Of a stretch of DNA of 64,000 nucleotides, positions 8,497-16,519 are shown one piece after another (position 1 is the stretch's first letter; each line of letters opens with the position of its first letter). Position numbers and translations under genes: made by a program. The notes under the pieces are model-generated. The model did no database searches, had not been told where the DNA came from, and saw nothing but the letters and a program-made list of their open reading frames with translations. The stretch is from Terriglobia bacterium (lineage in GTDB: Bacteria > Acidobacteriota > Terriglobia > Acidiferrales > UBA7541): positions 90,071-154,070 of the forward strand of contig JAIQGD010000001.1 of NCBI GenBank assembly GCA_020072765.1, read 5' to 3'.

Positions 8497-8843
8497 TTGT
8501 CACAGTGCAATGTGATGACCAATTCGGATCCGTCAGGTAGGAAATGTCCAAGTGATTACGAAGATTGGCAGATAAATTGAATTTTCAGCAATAATCAATT
8601 GTTTCGGCAAACATAATTGGGACGAAATATCGTCTTGGGACGGTCTATCACCACGTTCTAGTACCGTTTCGGAGTTGATTTTCCTCTTTTTGATTGCTAT
8701 CAATTCCGGACTAATCCCTCACCAGTCAAAACCATGAGTTCAATATATTAGAGCGCTTTAAGGAAGACTCTTCGAACTTCGGGGAGAAGCCAAGAATATA
8801 ACCAAACAAGTGAGATGGCTCGAACGGAGATGCCTCAGTCCTG
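8497..8843. other. AT-rich promoter region upstream of the STAS-crp operon
   Basis: This 347-base stretch is clearly richer in A/T than its surroundings and holds no credible gene. It contains a perfect FNR box (8690-8703) and an imperfect palindrome with arms TTGGTC (8488-8493) and GACCAA (8517-8522) around TCACA-GTGCAA-TGTGA, just over the STAS start. On the minus strand TACTAG (8663-8658) could be a -10 element downstream of the FNR box. Confidence 0.55.
8690..8703. promoter_or_regulatory. Perfect FNR/Anr box
   Basis: TTGAT-TGCT-ATCAA is an exact match to the FNR consensus TTGAT-N4-ATCAA. It lies about 195 bases upstream of the STAS start on the minus strand, with a TACTAG -10-like hexamer roughly 26 bases downstream. 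Because the local regulator is predicted to read GTGA half-sites, this box would more likely be bound by a separate FNR/Anr-type protein, giving a two-step cascade. Confidence 0.55.
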
Positions 8844-10466
8844 CTAGGCTTCCGCCATTTCGTGAGGAATATGCTCCTTCTTTTCTTCAGGGATTTCTGT
8901 CAGGGTGGCTTCGGTCAATAGCAAGACGCTGGCTACAGAAACGGCGTTCTCCAGCGCCACCCGCACAACTCTGGCGGGGTCGATAATGCCTGCTTGGACC
9001 AGATCGACGTATTGGCCCCGGGCCGCATCGAATCCATAGTTTCCCTGGCCCGACCGCATGCGGTCGACTACCACGCCCCCGTCAAACGCCGAATTCTCGG
9101 CGATCTGTCGTGTGGGCGCCTCCAGGGCTCGTTTCAGGATGGAGAGCCCGGTGCGTTCGTCGCCGCCGCAGTTAGCTTCCTCCCGCTCAACGGCCTCAAT
9201 CACACGCAGAAAGGCCAGCCCACCCCCGGGTACTAGACCTTCGGCCACCGCCGCCTTGGTGGCGCTGATGGCATCCTCGAAGGCTTCTTTCCGGTTCTTC
9301 ATTTCCGCCTCGGACGGCGCTCCCACGCGAATGACGGCCACTCCGCCAGCCAGCTTGGCGAGCCTTTCTTCCAATTTCTCCCGGTCGTAGTCTGACTTGC
9401 AATCTTGCATCTGCTTCCGAATATCGTTGCAACGGGCTTCGATGGACTCCTTCGCGCCAGCGCCTTCCACAATCGTGGTCTTGTCCCGGTCAACGACCAC
9501 TCGCTTGGCCCTTCCCAACTGTGCGAGCGTTACATTTTCCATCTTGATGCCGAGTTCTTCGGCAATCACCTGTCCGCTCGTCAGCACCGCAAGGTCCTGC
9601 AACATCTCCTTCCGGCGGTCACCGAAGCCGGGCGCTTTTACGGCGACGGAAGCAAGCGATCCCCGCACCTTGTTCACCACCAGCGTGGCCAGGGCCTCGC
9701 CGTCGACATCCTCGGCGATCACGACCAGGGACTTTCCGGCCTTGGATATTTCTTCCAGCAGCGGCAGCAGGTCCTGCAGATTCGTGATTCTTTTTTCACA
9801 GATCAGGATCACCGGATCGAGGAGCACGGCCTCCATCTTGGCGGCATCGGTAATGAAGTACGGGGAGATGTACCCTCGATCGAACTGCATCCCTTCCACC
9901 AGGTCCAGCGTCGTCTCGGTGGTCTTGGCTTCTTCGACGCTGATCACTCCCTCGGCCCCCACCTTCTCGACGGCATCGGCCACCATTTCGCCGATGGAGC
10001 TGTCGTTGTGAGCCGCGATCGTGGCGACCTGGCTCTTTTCCAGCCGGCTGGTCACTGGCCGCGCCAAGGCTTTGAGCTCCTGCACGGCCGCGCGGAAACC
10101 GCGCTCCAGGCCGCGCTTCAAATCCACGGCGCTGGCGCCAGCGGCGATGTTGTGCAGCCCTTCTCCGAAAATCGCGCAGGTCAGGATCGCGGAGGTGCTG
10201 GTGCCGTCGCCAACCACGTCGCCAGTGCGTTCCGCCGCCTCGCGAATCATCTGCGCGCCGAGGTTCTCTTCGGCGTTTTCCAGCTCCACTTCTTTCGCAA
10301 TCGTCACGCCGTCATTGCAGACAACAGGTTTGCCCCACTTCTTCTGAATCAGCACGCATTTCGACTTAGGACCCAGCGTGATGCGAATAGCGTCGGTGAT
10401 GGCCGTCGCGCCCCGGAACACTTTCTCTCGGGCCGCCGATCGAAACAAAAGCTGCTTGCCTGGCAT
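8844..10466 (-). CDS. Divergent GroEL-type chaperonin paralogue
   Basis: The 540-residue protein aligns by eye along the whole GroEL length: L-G-P-K near residue 30, the ATP motif G-D-G-T-S-T near 90 (GroEL has GDGTTT), the apical-domain region K-A-P-G-F-G-D-R-R and the equatorial V-P-G-G-G. The catalytic Asp equivalents (in G-D-G-T and F-E-D-A) are kept. It lacks the Gly-Gly-Met tail and ends I-P-H-E-M-A-E-A. The N-terminus ([10 protein letters not shown]) also differs from housekeeping GroEL. No groES lies beside it. It is the last gene of the minus-strand set hsp20-CBS-baeRF-groEL, so it is probably a stress-specific second chaperonin. Confidence 0.9.
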   Translation of the reverse strand: MPGKQLLFRSAAREKVFRGATAITDAIRITLGPKSKCVLIQKKWGKPVVCNDGVTIAKEVELENAEENLGAQMIREAAERTGDVVGDGTSTSAILTCAIFGEGLHNIAAGASAVDLKRGLERGFRAAVQELKALARPVTSRLEKSQVATIAAHNDSSIGEMVADAVEKVGAEGVISVEEAKTTETTLDLVEGMQFDRGYISPYFITDAAKMEAVLLDPVILICEKRITNLQDLLPLLEEISKAGKSLVVIAEDVDGEALATLVVNKVRGSLASVAVKAPGFGDRRKEMLQDLAVLTSGQVIAEELGIKMENVTLAQLGRAKRVVVDRDKTTIVEGAGAKESIEARCNDIRKQMQDCKSDYDREKLEERLAKLAGGVAVIRVGAPSEAEMKNRKEAFEDAISATKAAVAEGLVPGGGLAFLRVIEAVEREEANCGGDERTGLSILKRALEAPTRQIAENSAFDGGVVVDRMRSGQGNYGFDAARGQYVDLVQAGIIDPARVVRVALENAVSVASVLLLTEATLTEIPEEKKEHIPHEMAEA

Positions 10467-10524
10467 GAACGTGCTCCTTGCACACTCAACTCTCTGGGCC
10501 TCGTGAATCCTCCCCCTATGCCCG

Positions 10525-11688
10525 TCAAGACCGGAATACCGCGGCCAGCGACGCTCCTTCCCGTAGTTCCTCCGGAGGGACGACGTAGACCGGCCCTTCG
10601 TGGCGAAGGGTCAGGACGGCGGCCAGATTCAGCAGTTCGTCGTCGCCAGGCTCTGCCCCTCTGTGCAGATGCACCGTTTCCGGCAGGACCAACGAACCCC
10701 ACTGCTCGCCCGCCGGCGGCACGAATAGGTACCGGACGCGGCCCCGTTCCGCCGCCACCAGGATTTCCCGCAGGTTGCTGGAGGTCCGCTCGGTGTTGAC
10801 GAGTTTCCTGTACATGTCGAGCGCCGAAACTTTCGCCTCTTCCAGATGCGATTCGACCAGTTTCCACGAGGCCGCATGGAGCGCGTCCGGCGAAAGAATA
10901 TCCGGGTTCGCGTCGATGCCGTTCTCCAGAAGATGCGCGTAGGTGTTCGCGGTCTTATACAGCGGGAACAGATACTCGAGGGCCGCCACGACCAGGGGTG
11001 CTGACTGCCCTTTCAGCACTCGGGCCACCGTGCGGTCGACGGTCCGGAGGAAGTGAAGAATCCTTTCCTTCTGGTTGATATCCGTGCCGTAGAAGACCGA
11101 TCCTCTCTTGCCGGTGCTCTTGGGCGCGGCCGAATGAAACTGAGACTGCCTCTCGAATTCCTGGCCTTCCAGGTCTTCGTGGAGGCTTGCGGGAACCATT
11201 TCGATATTGAGTTTGTGAATGCCGTCCCGCGAGCCCTCAAATAGGGCCACATGCTTTTGACTCACCGCCAGCAGGAAGAAGTGCCCACTGGCCCCCATCA
11301 CAGGCAGCAACGGCCGCACAAAAAATACCCGCCCGATCACAGCGCGCTCGGCGACCGGCTCGGCCAGGTGATGACAACCGAAGAAGTTTCCCGCTAGAAA
11401 GATGGCGCGCCCCCGGGCATTCTTGTGAGCCGCGGCGTTTTGCTCCACCAGAGGCCACTGCGACTTTAGTTGCTCTTCGGCCTTCTCGATCGTCATCGAC
11501 GTGCCTGCCAAGCCAGCCTTGGCCGTTCGCAATAGCTCCAGCAACTGTGCGAACTCCCCCTTTGCGGATCCTGTCCCGGCAGGCGCGTACAGCGAAATAC
11601 ACGGCGGCTCATGCCCGCCTGTCAGCGCGGCGAACTGCGATGTCTCGATTGTGCCGGGTGCCGGTGTGGCTGGAGTTTCCGTGTTCAT
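10525..11688 (-). CDS. baeRF-type (bacterial eRF1-like) protein
   Basis: This is a 387-residue soluble protein. The N-terminal P-C-I-S-L-Y-A-P, the central [16 protein letters not shown] and the C-terminal G-R-V-R-Y-L-F-V-P segments match the bacterial archaeo-eukaryotic release-factor (baeRF) family, built on the eRF1 domain fold. Members are thought to act at stalled ribosomes or in stress, but their biochemistry is little known; no GGQ motif is seen. ATG 11688 was chosen over an earlier frame start because AAGG lies upstream and the preceding residues look non-native. It is 58 bases before groEL and shares orientation with CBS and hsp20 genes. Confidence 0.7.
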   Translation of the reverse strand: MNTETPATPAPGTIETSQFAALTGGHEPPCISLYAPAGTGSAKGEFAQLLELLRTAKAGLAGTSMTIEKAEEQLKSQWPLVEQNAAAHKNARGRAIFLAGNFFGCHHLAEPVAERAVIGRVFFVRPLLPVMGASGHFFLLAVSQKHVALFEGSRDGIHKLNIEMVPASLHEDLEGQEFERQSQFHSAAPKSTGKRGSVFYGTDINQKERILHFLRTVDRTVARVLKGQSAPLVVAALEYLFPLYKTANTYAHLLENGIDANPDILSPDALHAASWKLVESHLEEAKVSALDMYRKLVNTERTSSNLREILVAAERGRVRYLFVPPAGEQWGSLVLPETVHLHRGAEPGDDELLNLAAVLTLRHEGPVYVVPPEELREGASLAAVFRS

Positions 11689-11862
11689 GGTGGCGCTACC
11701 TTTCCGCCGGACAAACCACAACCCGGCTCATGCGATGTTACCGCGGGCCCATCTGTCGCGCCGGGCCCGCTACACTGCACACATCCTCATTACTGCGCTG
11801 CGGCAAGCGGTTGCTGAAACAACGGACGGACCGGAGTTCCCGCGGCGCCCGCCTCGCCCACT

Positions 11863-12354
11863 CTACCGAGCCGTCGCCGTGCGCGTCTCCACCAACTGCG
11901 GAACCCGCGGCCCATAGATCCTCTGTAGCGTGACGACAATGTCTCGGGGGGCCAGCTCGGCCGTCTTCCCTGTTCCTGCCGCATCTGCATGCAGAACGAT
12001 ATTGTCCATCGAGAGAATCCCCTCCAAGCGGCCCTCCTTGTTTACAACCGGCAGGCGCCGAACCCGGTTCCGGGCCATGGTGTCCAGGGCTGCGTGGATA
12101 TCTTCTTCTGGCCGGCAAGAAACTACGTTTTGACTCATCACTTCACCCACCTGAACTTGCCCAGCCAACTGATTCCGCGTCCCTAACGCGATGCACAAGT
12201 CACGATCGGTAATGACACCGATCACCTTTTGTTGTGCGTCAACGATGGGAAGGATGCCGCAATTGCGGCTCCACAGTAGTTCCGTTGCCGTCCCCAAGTT
12301 GCTCTCGGGACTGCAACACGCCGGCGTGCGCATCATCACTTCTTCGACTCTCAT
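11863..12354 (-). CDS. CBS-domain-pair protein
   Basis: The product is 163 residues made of two CBS repeats: the first runs from V-M-M-R-T-P through V-I-G-V-I-T-D-R-D, the second from V-M-S-Q-N-V through V-V-N-K-E-G-R-L-E-G-I-L-S-M-D. Such free-standing pairs (Hrp1/YrbH-like) bind adenine nucleotides and sense energy state; no catalytic domain is attached. ATG 12354 is preceded by GAGGAGACC. The gene lies between hsp20 and the baeRF gene on the same strand. The arrangement recalls dormancy regulons where CBS pairs and Hsp20 are co-induced, which is an inference. Confidence 0.85.
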   Translation of the reverse strand: MRVEEVMMRTPACCSPESNLGTATELLWSRNCGILPIVDAQQKVIGVITDRDLCIALGTRNQLAGQVQVGEVMSQNVVSCRPEEDIHAALDTMARNRVRRLPVVNKEGRLEGILSMDNIVLHADAAGTGKTAELAPRDIVVTLQRIYGPRVPQLVETRTATAR

Positions 12355-12533
12355 GACTGGTCTCCTCATTTCCAGAATAATCGGCTCGCGGGCCCTCCCT
12401 CATGAACTCCCTCAACGGTTGGCTGCGGCAAAAGGCTCAGGACCCGCTGGAAGCGGCCCATTGCCGGAGTCGGACGGGCCGGGCACATCACGAATCCGCT
12501 TCTCCTGCCCGTCCGGCTGAATTGCTGCCGATT

Positions 12534-13064
12534 TCAGGCCGCCTTGGGCTGAATCCGAATCGTGCGTGCCTTGGCCTTGGCTGTTTTCGGCATGTTGAGT
12601 TCCAGGATGCCGTTCTTCAGTGTCGCGGTAGCCTTCTCCGCCTCCACTTCCGCCGGCAGATGAATGATCCTCATCAGTTGGTCCGAGCACGTCTCGCAGT
12701 AAACCGTCTTGCCCTTCTTCTCTTCCTTGGCGGACTCTCGCTTCCCGGTAATGATGATCCGTCGCGGCTCGACGTTGATCTCCAGCTCCTTCTCGCTGAA
12801 ACCCGGCACCTCGGCTTTGACGGCCAAGGCATCATCCGATTCCGCAACATGGATGTGAACCGGGTGAAACAGTTCCCGCTCCGCCTGGAACCAATCCTCC
12901 CAGTCGCGGCCCAGCAGGCGGCCGTTTCGTTCGAAAATATCGTACGCTCGGCGCGAGATCGTATCGAACACCGCATCCATGCGCTCGAAAATACCCTCGA
13001 ACGTGAGCGGCGTCAGCGTCGTTGGCTCCTTGGCAAGTTGAACCCCCGTCGATTTTTCCACCAT
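12534..13064 (-). CDS. Hsp20 small heat-shock protein
   Basis: The 176-residue product has an alpha-crystallin domain: V-H-I-H-V-A-E-S-D-D-A-L-A-V-K-A-E-V-P-G-F begins the core and L-K-N-G-I-L-E-L-N-M-P-K closes it with the G-x-L motif. It would hold unfolding proteins as an ATP-independent chaperone in the cytoplasm. Two Cys (Y-C-E-T-C) in the middle of the domain are unusual and might be redox sensitive. ATG 13064 was chosen because GAGGAGAG is well placed. It is the promoter-proximal gene of the hsp20-CBS-baeRF-groEL set, with a Crp-type operator 140 bases upstream. Confidence 0.88.
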   Translation of the reverse strand: MVEKSTGVQLAKEPTTLTPLTFEGIFERMDAVFDTISRRAYDIFERNGRLLGRDWEDWFQAERELFHPVHIHVAESDDALAVKAEVPGFSEKELEINVEPRRIIITGKRESAKEEKKGKTVYCETCSDQLMRIIHLPAEVEAEKATATLKNGILELNMPKTAKAKARTIRIQPKAA

Positions 13065-13204
13065 GACTTTCTCTCCTCGCTTTCCATGCGTGTCAGCGCT
13101 GGCCACGGTGACTCGGTCACTTGGCCCTATCCTGCAGCCTCGTCGACAAGAAATCCCAGGTCCAGCGCTGTAGCTGTACCATCGCAAACGGGAACAGAAA
13201 CTAC

Positions 13205-13232
13205 AGTGATGGCGGTCACACGCGCGTGTGAC
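13205..13232. promoter_or_regulatory. Crp-type operator fused to an 18-base perfect palindrome, upstream of hsp20
   Basis: AGTGA-TGGCGG-TCACA (13205-13220) is a Crp-type site. It overlaps GTCACACGCGCGTGTGAC (13215-13232), a perfect 18-base palindrome. A further dyad GTGAC-TCG-GTCAC lies at 13108-13120 in the hsp20 leader. Together these suggest a regulated promoter firing leftwards into hsp20-CBS-baeRF-groEL. The palindrome could be a second dimer site in everted arrangement or an mRNA hairpin if transcribed. Confidence 0.6.
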
Positions 13233-13347
13233 ACTCCGCGCAGTGCCCGGCAGTGACGGGGTGCACGACGGCTACCAGGGGGCTCAGATGAGGCTCTCGG
13301 AAGAAAAACAATTGTTGGCGGCCCAGTACCAATCGGCCGCCCGCAAC

Positions 13348-14748
13348 TCACTCAGGCGGGGCGCCTTCGGCGGCCAGCGATGCCACGGAGTGGGCGCCCT
13401 GCAGTCCCGCGTCGCGGCGCGACATGCGCCGCTGCAGCACACCGATGCTCACCACCGCGATACCCACGACGCAGGGACACACCGCGAAAATCGTGAAGAT
13501 GGCTTTCACCGGCAGGCGCGATGACAACACCATCCCCGGAATCAGCGGCCCAAGGATCGACCCCACCTTAGCCACCGAAGTCGCCCAGCCGGCTCCATTG
13601 GCGCGATAGGCGCTGGGATAAAAGATGCCGGCGATGCTATGCATGCCAAAGTGGGTGCCCACGATGAACATGGTGCTGAAGAAATTCAGCACTAGAAAGG
13701 CGCTTCCCGTGAGGTTCGTCAATCCCAGCGTCAGCAGGATCGGCACCGACACTACGGGAAGCGCCGCGATGCTGATCGCTCCGCGCGTGTCGGTGAAGCG
13801 CATCAACAGCAGTCCGCCCAGCGCGCCGCCCAGCGAATTCACCGCCACGGCCAGAGCCGCTGTCGACCGGCTAAATCCCAGCGTCTGAAGAACCGTCGGC
13901 CCCCAGGTGTTGCCGAAAAATACGGCGACCGAACTCGCCATGTAGGCGGTCCACAGCAGCGGCGTGATCCAGCGCAATTCGTTGCGGAAGAGCATGGATA
14001 CGGAAAAGCCTTCGCCGCCCCGCCCGGTCTCGTCGGAGACAACGAATCGATCCGCCCGGTCCACCGGTCTCGCCGGCGCCAGACGCCGCACAATCTTGGC
14101 AACCAGCTCCGGTCGCTTGTTTTTCGTCGTGAGGTACCGGATCGATTCGGGCAGGAAGAGAACCAGAAACCCGGTAGCCAGAAGGGCCGCGCAACCGCCG
14201 AAGATAAAAACCGACTGCCAGCCGTGGCGGGGAACCATCCAAACGGTGAACGGCCCTGCGAAGCTGTTGCCGATCGTGTAGCCGAGCATGATCAGGGTCA
14301 CCACCGTCGACCGGTAACGCCGCGGCACGTATTCGATGTTCAGGACCCAGCAAAGCGGGAGCAGCCCGCCGATGGCGATGCCTTGAATGAGCCGCAAGGC
14401 CAGCAGTTGCCCGTAGGTGTGCGGCAGAACCAGTCCGAACGTCAGCACGCCGAAGGATGCCGTTGCCAGGATGATCGAAGGACGCCGCCCGATGCGATCC
14501 CCCAGATAACCGAACACGAACCCGCCGATCATCGTGCCGAACAGCCCCGTGCTGAACACCTTGGCCAGCATGAGCCGGTTGAGATGGAGCAGGGAGGAAA
14601 GATCCGGGGCCACGAACGCAATCACGTTCATGTCGAATCCATCGAAAAACACCACGATCCAGGACAGGAGAACGAGCCGGATGACAAACGCCGTGAGCCT
14701 TTGCTTCTCGATGATTTCCGAAATGTCAGTGGTCTGACGATCGGCCAT
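13348..14748 (-). CDS. MFS transporter, aromatic acid:H+ symporter (AAHS) type
   Basis: This is a 466-residue inner-membrane protein with about 12 hydrophobic helices. The D-G-F-D motif in helix 1 and G-Y-L-G-D-R-I-G-R-R in the 2-3 loop are the AAHS family signatures found in PcaK and BenK-like carriers. A second loop motif is present after helix 8 (F-T-D-T-R-G). It would import a hydroxy- or aromatic acid with protons. ATG 14748 follows AAGGAAACGG. It begins 10 bases after the AcnX small subunit and is the last gene of the FAD oxidoreductase-AcnX operon, so it probably brings in the substrate of that pathway. Confidence 0.85.
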   Translation of the reverse strand: MADRQTTDISEIIEKQRLTAFVIRLVLLSWIVVFFDGFDMNVIAFVAPDLSSLLHLNRLMLAKVFSTGLFGTMIGGFVFGYLGDRIGRRPSIILATASFGVLTFGLVLPHTYGQLLALRLIQGIAIGGLLPLCWVLNIEYVPRRYRSTVVTLIMLGYTIGNSFAGPFTVWMVPRHGWQSVFIFGGCAALLATGFLVLFLPESIRYLTTKNKRPELVAKIVRRLAPARPVDRADRFVVSDETGRGGEGFSVSMLFRNELRWITPLLWTAYMASSVAVFFGNTWGPTVLQTLGFSRSTAALAVAVNSLGGALGGLLLMRFTDTRGAISIAALPVVSVPILLTLGLTNLTGSAFLVLNFFSTMFIVGTHFGMHSIAGIFYPSAYRANGAGWATSVAKVGSILGPLIPGMVLSSRLPVKAIFTIFAVCPCVVGIAVVSIGVLQRRMSRRDAGLQGAHSVASLAAEGAPPE

Positions 14749-14758
14749 GCCGTTTCCT

Positions 14759-15184
14759 TCAGCCCCGGGATCGTTCCTGCCGCTTCATCACCTTCACGAT
14801 TCCCTGATCCGCATCCATTTCGATCCAGTCGCCGGTCTCGATGACTTTCAGCGGGTCCTGGTCCAGATCCGTGATGGCCGGCGCATGCGTCACCACGGCG
14901 CCCAGCGCCACTTTCGTGGTCATCTTCTTGAAGATCATGCCGCTCGGCGCCGCGCCCGCCAGGCGCGCCCGGTGGAAGAACGAGGACCAGCCGGATGACC
15001 CTTTCGCTCCCGGGAAAACAAGGATTTTCCCCTTGAAACTCTGCCCTCGCAATTCGTGCCGCATTTCAATGATCGTGCCCGTCTGCGGATCGATTCCTCC
15101 CCAGCCGGAAATGGTTTGCGTGGTGACCAAGGCCTCCCCCTGCACTGCACCACCAACGACTTTTCGTCCATGCAAGACAATCAT
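14759..15184 (-). CDS. Aconitase X swivel-domain (small) subunit, DUF126
   Basis: This 141-residue protein is the detached swivelling domain of aconitase X. Recognisable patterns are G-R-K-V-V-G-G-A-V-Q-G-E-A-L-V-T near the start, G-G-I-D-P-Q-T-G, and K-I-L-V-F-P-G-A-K-G-S-S-G-W-S, with the Ser-rich loop that contacts the substrate. It pairs with the large subunit encoded immediately upstream, to form a hydro-lyase. Its ATG (15184) comes one base after the large-subunit TGA, so translation is probably coupled. Known AcnX enzymes include cis-3-hydroxy-L-proline dehydratase and archaeal phosphomevalonate dehydratase; a bacterial dehydratase role is likelier here. Confidence 0.88.
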   Translation of the reverse strand: MIVLHGRKVVGGAVQGEALVTTQTISGWGGIDPQTGTIIEMRHELRGQSFKGKILVFPGAKGSSGWSSFFHRARLAGAAPSGMIFKKMTTKVALGAVVTHAPAITDLDQDPLKVIETGDWIEMDADQGIVKVMKRQERSRG

Positions 15185-15185
15185 G

Positions 15186-16487
15186 TCAGTCCAGGCCTCC
15201 CGACCAAGTCCCCGTCAGTGCGGCGTCGATGCAGTTCTGCAGCGATCCGAACCATGCCTGCACCCCGGTGATCGCCGGCAGGTAGTGGGCCTGCTTGGCG
15301 GAATCCGTGGCGACCACGCGCGTGCCCCGCGGCATCATGCGCGAAATCGCGGGACACGAGTCGCTCACAATGTGGCCGCCCGCCTCTTCCACAATTTTCG
15401 TATAGCCACAGCGATCGGCGAGTTCCCGCAGCGCGCGCGGCGTGTGAATCCAGAGTTCCGTGCCCGCGTGCAGCCGCTTCCCTTCCAGCAAACGGGCGGC
15501 CTGCCAAATCTGCTCGATCGTGTCGTGCGGACAGCCCAGCATAATGAAATCCACCTTGCGGTCCTTGGCCGTGGAGTTCAGATTCTCGTACGCGATCCGC
15601 CGCTCCCGCTTGCCGTACGTGAGCGTCTGCACTCCACGGCGAGGGCCCAGGGCCACCTCGACCGTCGGAGCTTCCGGCGTAACGCCCGGAATGTGGTACA
15701 TCTCGACGCCTCCCGACGAGGACGCCGCCGCCCCGAAATGTTTCAGCTTGATGAGTTCGGGCTGCGACATCTGCCCGCGGAGCACGGGAATTTCATCCTG
15801 AACGATCTCCCCAACGTAGTAGCCGAGCAATCCCCAATCCATCATGTCGTCCACCGGCACATCCACGTCCACCAGATGCGTGCCGAACCGGTTTTCCGGC
15901 AGATGATAGCCCCAATACGGAATCTTCCCTGTCAGGCTGGCCGCTCCGGTGCTCTCGGTCCCCTCGGCGTTGGTCCGCGCGCCCAGGACCGAATTGCAGT
16001 AAATGACCGCCGAGGATTCCATCCAGGCGCAATGCTCTCCCTTCACGGGGACATTGCCCACCTGGTAGGGCGTGCAGGTGGCCATGATGTGCATGCCGCG
16101 CGCGCCGAAAAAGCTGTCGGCCTGCTTCTGCAATTCGAGCATCTCGCGCGACCCCTCGTGCAGGCTCGCCGTATCGGGACCAAACTGCTGGATCAGCTGG
16201 CAGGTATAGACCTTGACGCGCGGCATCTCGATCACTTCATCACTATCGAGATTCATTTCGGAAAAACCGGCGTGCAGCCCCTGCTCCACCCCTCGCTTTT
16301 TCGCGATCTCCAGTTTCCAAGGCGAAGGCGCCGTGGCCGCGCCGCAGACGTTGTTGGTGTCCACCAGGCGTTCGGCGCCCAGCGCTTCGCCGTAGCGGAC
16401 CAGCAGATCCATGGCCTTCTGGACCGCCGGGCCCTCGCCTCCGTCCAGCATCGCTTTTTCGGAATCCGTTAGTTTCATGTTGGCCAT
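15186..16487 (-). CDS. Aconitase X catalytic (large) subunit, DUF521
   Basis: The 433-residue protein has the AcnX catalytic layout: L-T-D-S-E-K-A-M-L-D-G-G-E-G near the N-terminus, C-T-P-Y-Q and G-E-H-C-A-W-M-E-S-S-A-V-I-Y-C-N-S-V-L-G-A-R-T in the middle, and V-S-D-S-C-P-A-I near the C-terminus. The conserved Cys residues are potential Fe-S ligands. It would dehydrate a small hydroxy-acid or hydroxyproline together with the DUF126 subunit. ATG 16487 is preceded by GGAAG; a second Met three codons on is possible. It follows the FAD oxidoreductase by 32 bases. The neighbouring oxidoreductase and acid transporter fit use of an imported hydroxylated amino or organic acid. Confidence 0.9.
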   Translation of the reverse strand: MANMKLTDSEKAMLDGGEGPAVQKAMDLLVRYGEALGAERLVDTNNVCGAATAPSPWKLEIAKKRGVEQGLHAGFSEMNLDSDEVIEMPRVKVYTCQLIQQFGPDTASLHEGSREMLELQKQADSFFGARGMHIMATCTPYQVGNVPVKGEHCAWMESSAVIYCNSVLGARTNAEGTESTGAASLTGKIPYWGYHLPENRFGTHLVDVDVPVDDMMDWGLLGYYVGEIVQDEIPVLRGQMSQPELIKLKHFGAAASSSGGVEMYHIPGVTPEAPTVEVALGPRRGVQTLTYGKRERRIAYENLNSTAKDRKVDFIMLGCPHDTIEQIWQAARLLEGKRLHAGTELWIHTPRALRELADRCGYTKIVEEAGGHIVSDSCPAISRMMPRGTRVVATDSAKQAHYLPAITGVQAWFGSLQNCIDAALTGTWSGGLD

Positions 16488-16519
16488 CGCTTCCGATCGC
16501 CCGCAAGATCCGGGCGCTA

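Noticed and set aside
13108..13120. GTGAC-TCG-GTCAC as a sixth Crp site
   Set aside because: Arms match but the half-site spacing is 5 rather than 6 bases, so it is mentioned as a dyad only.
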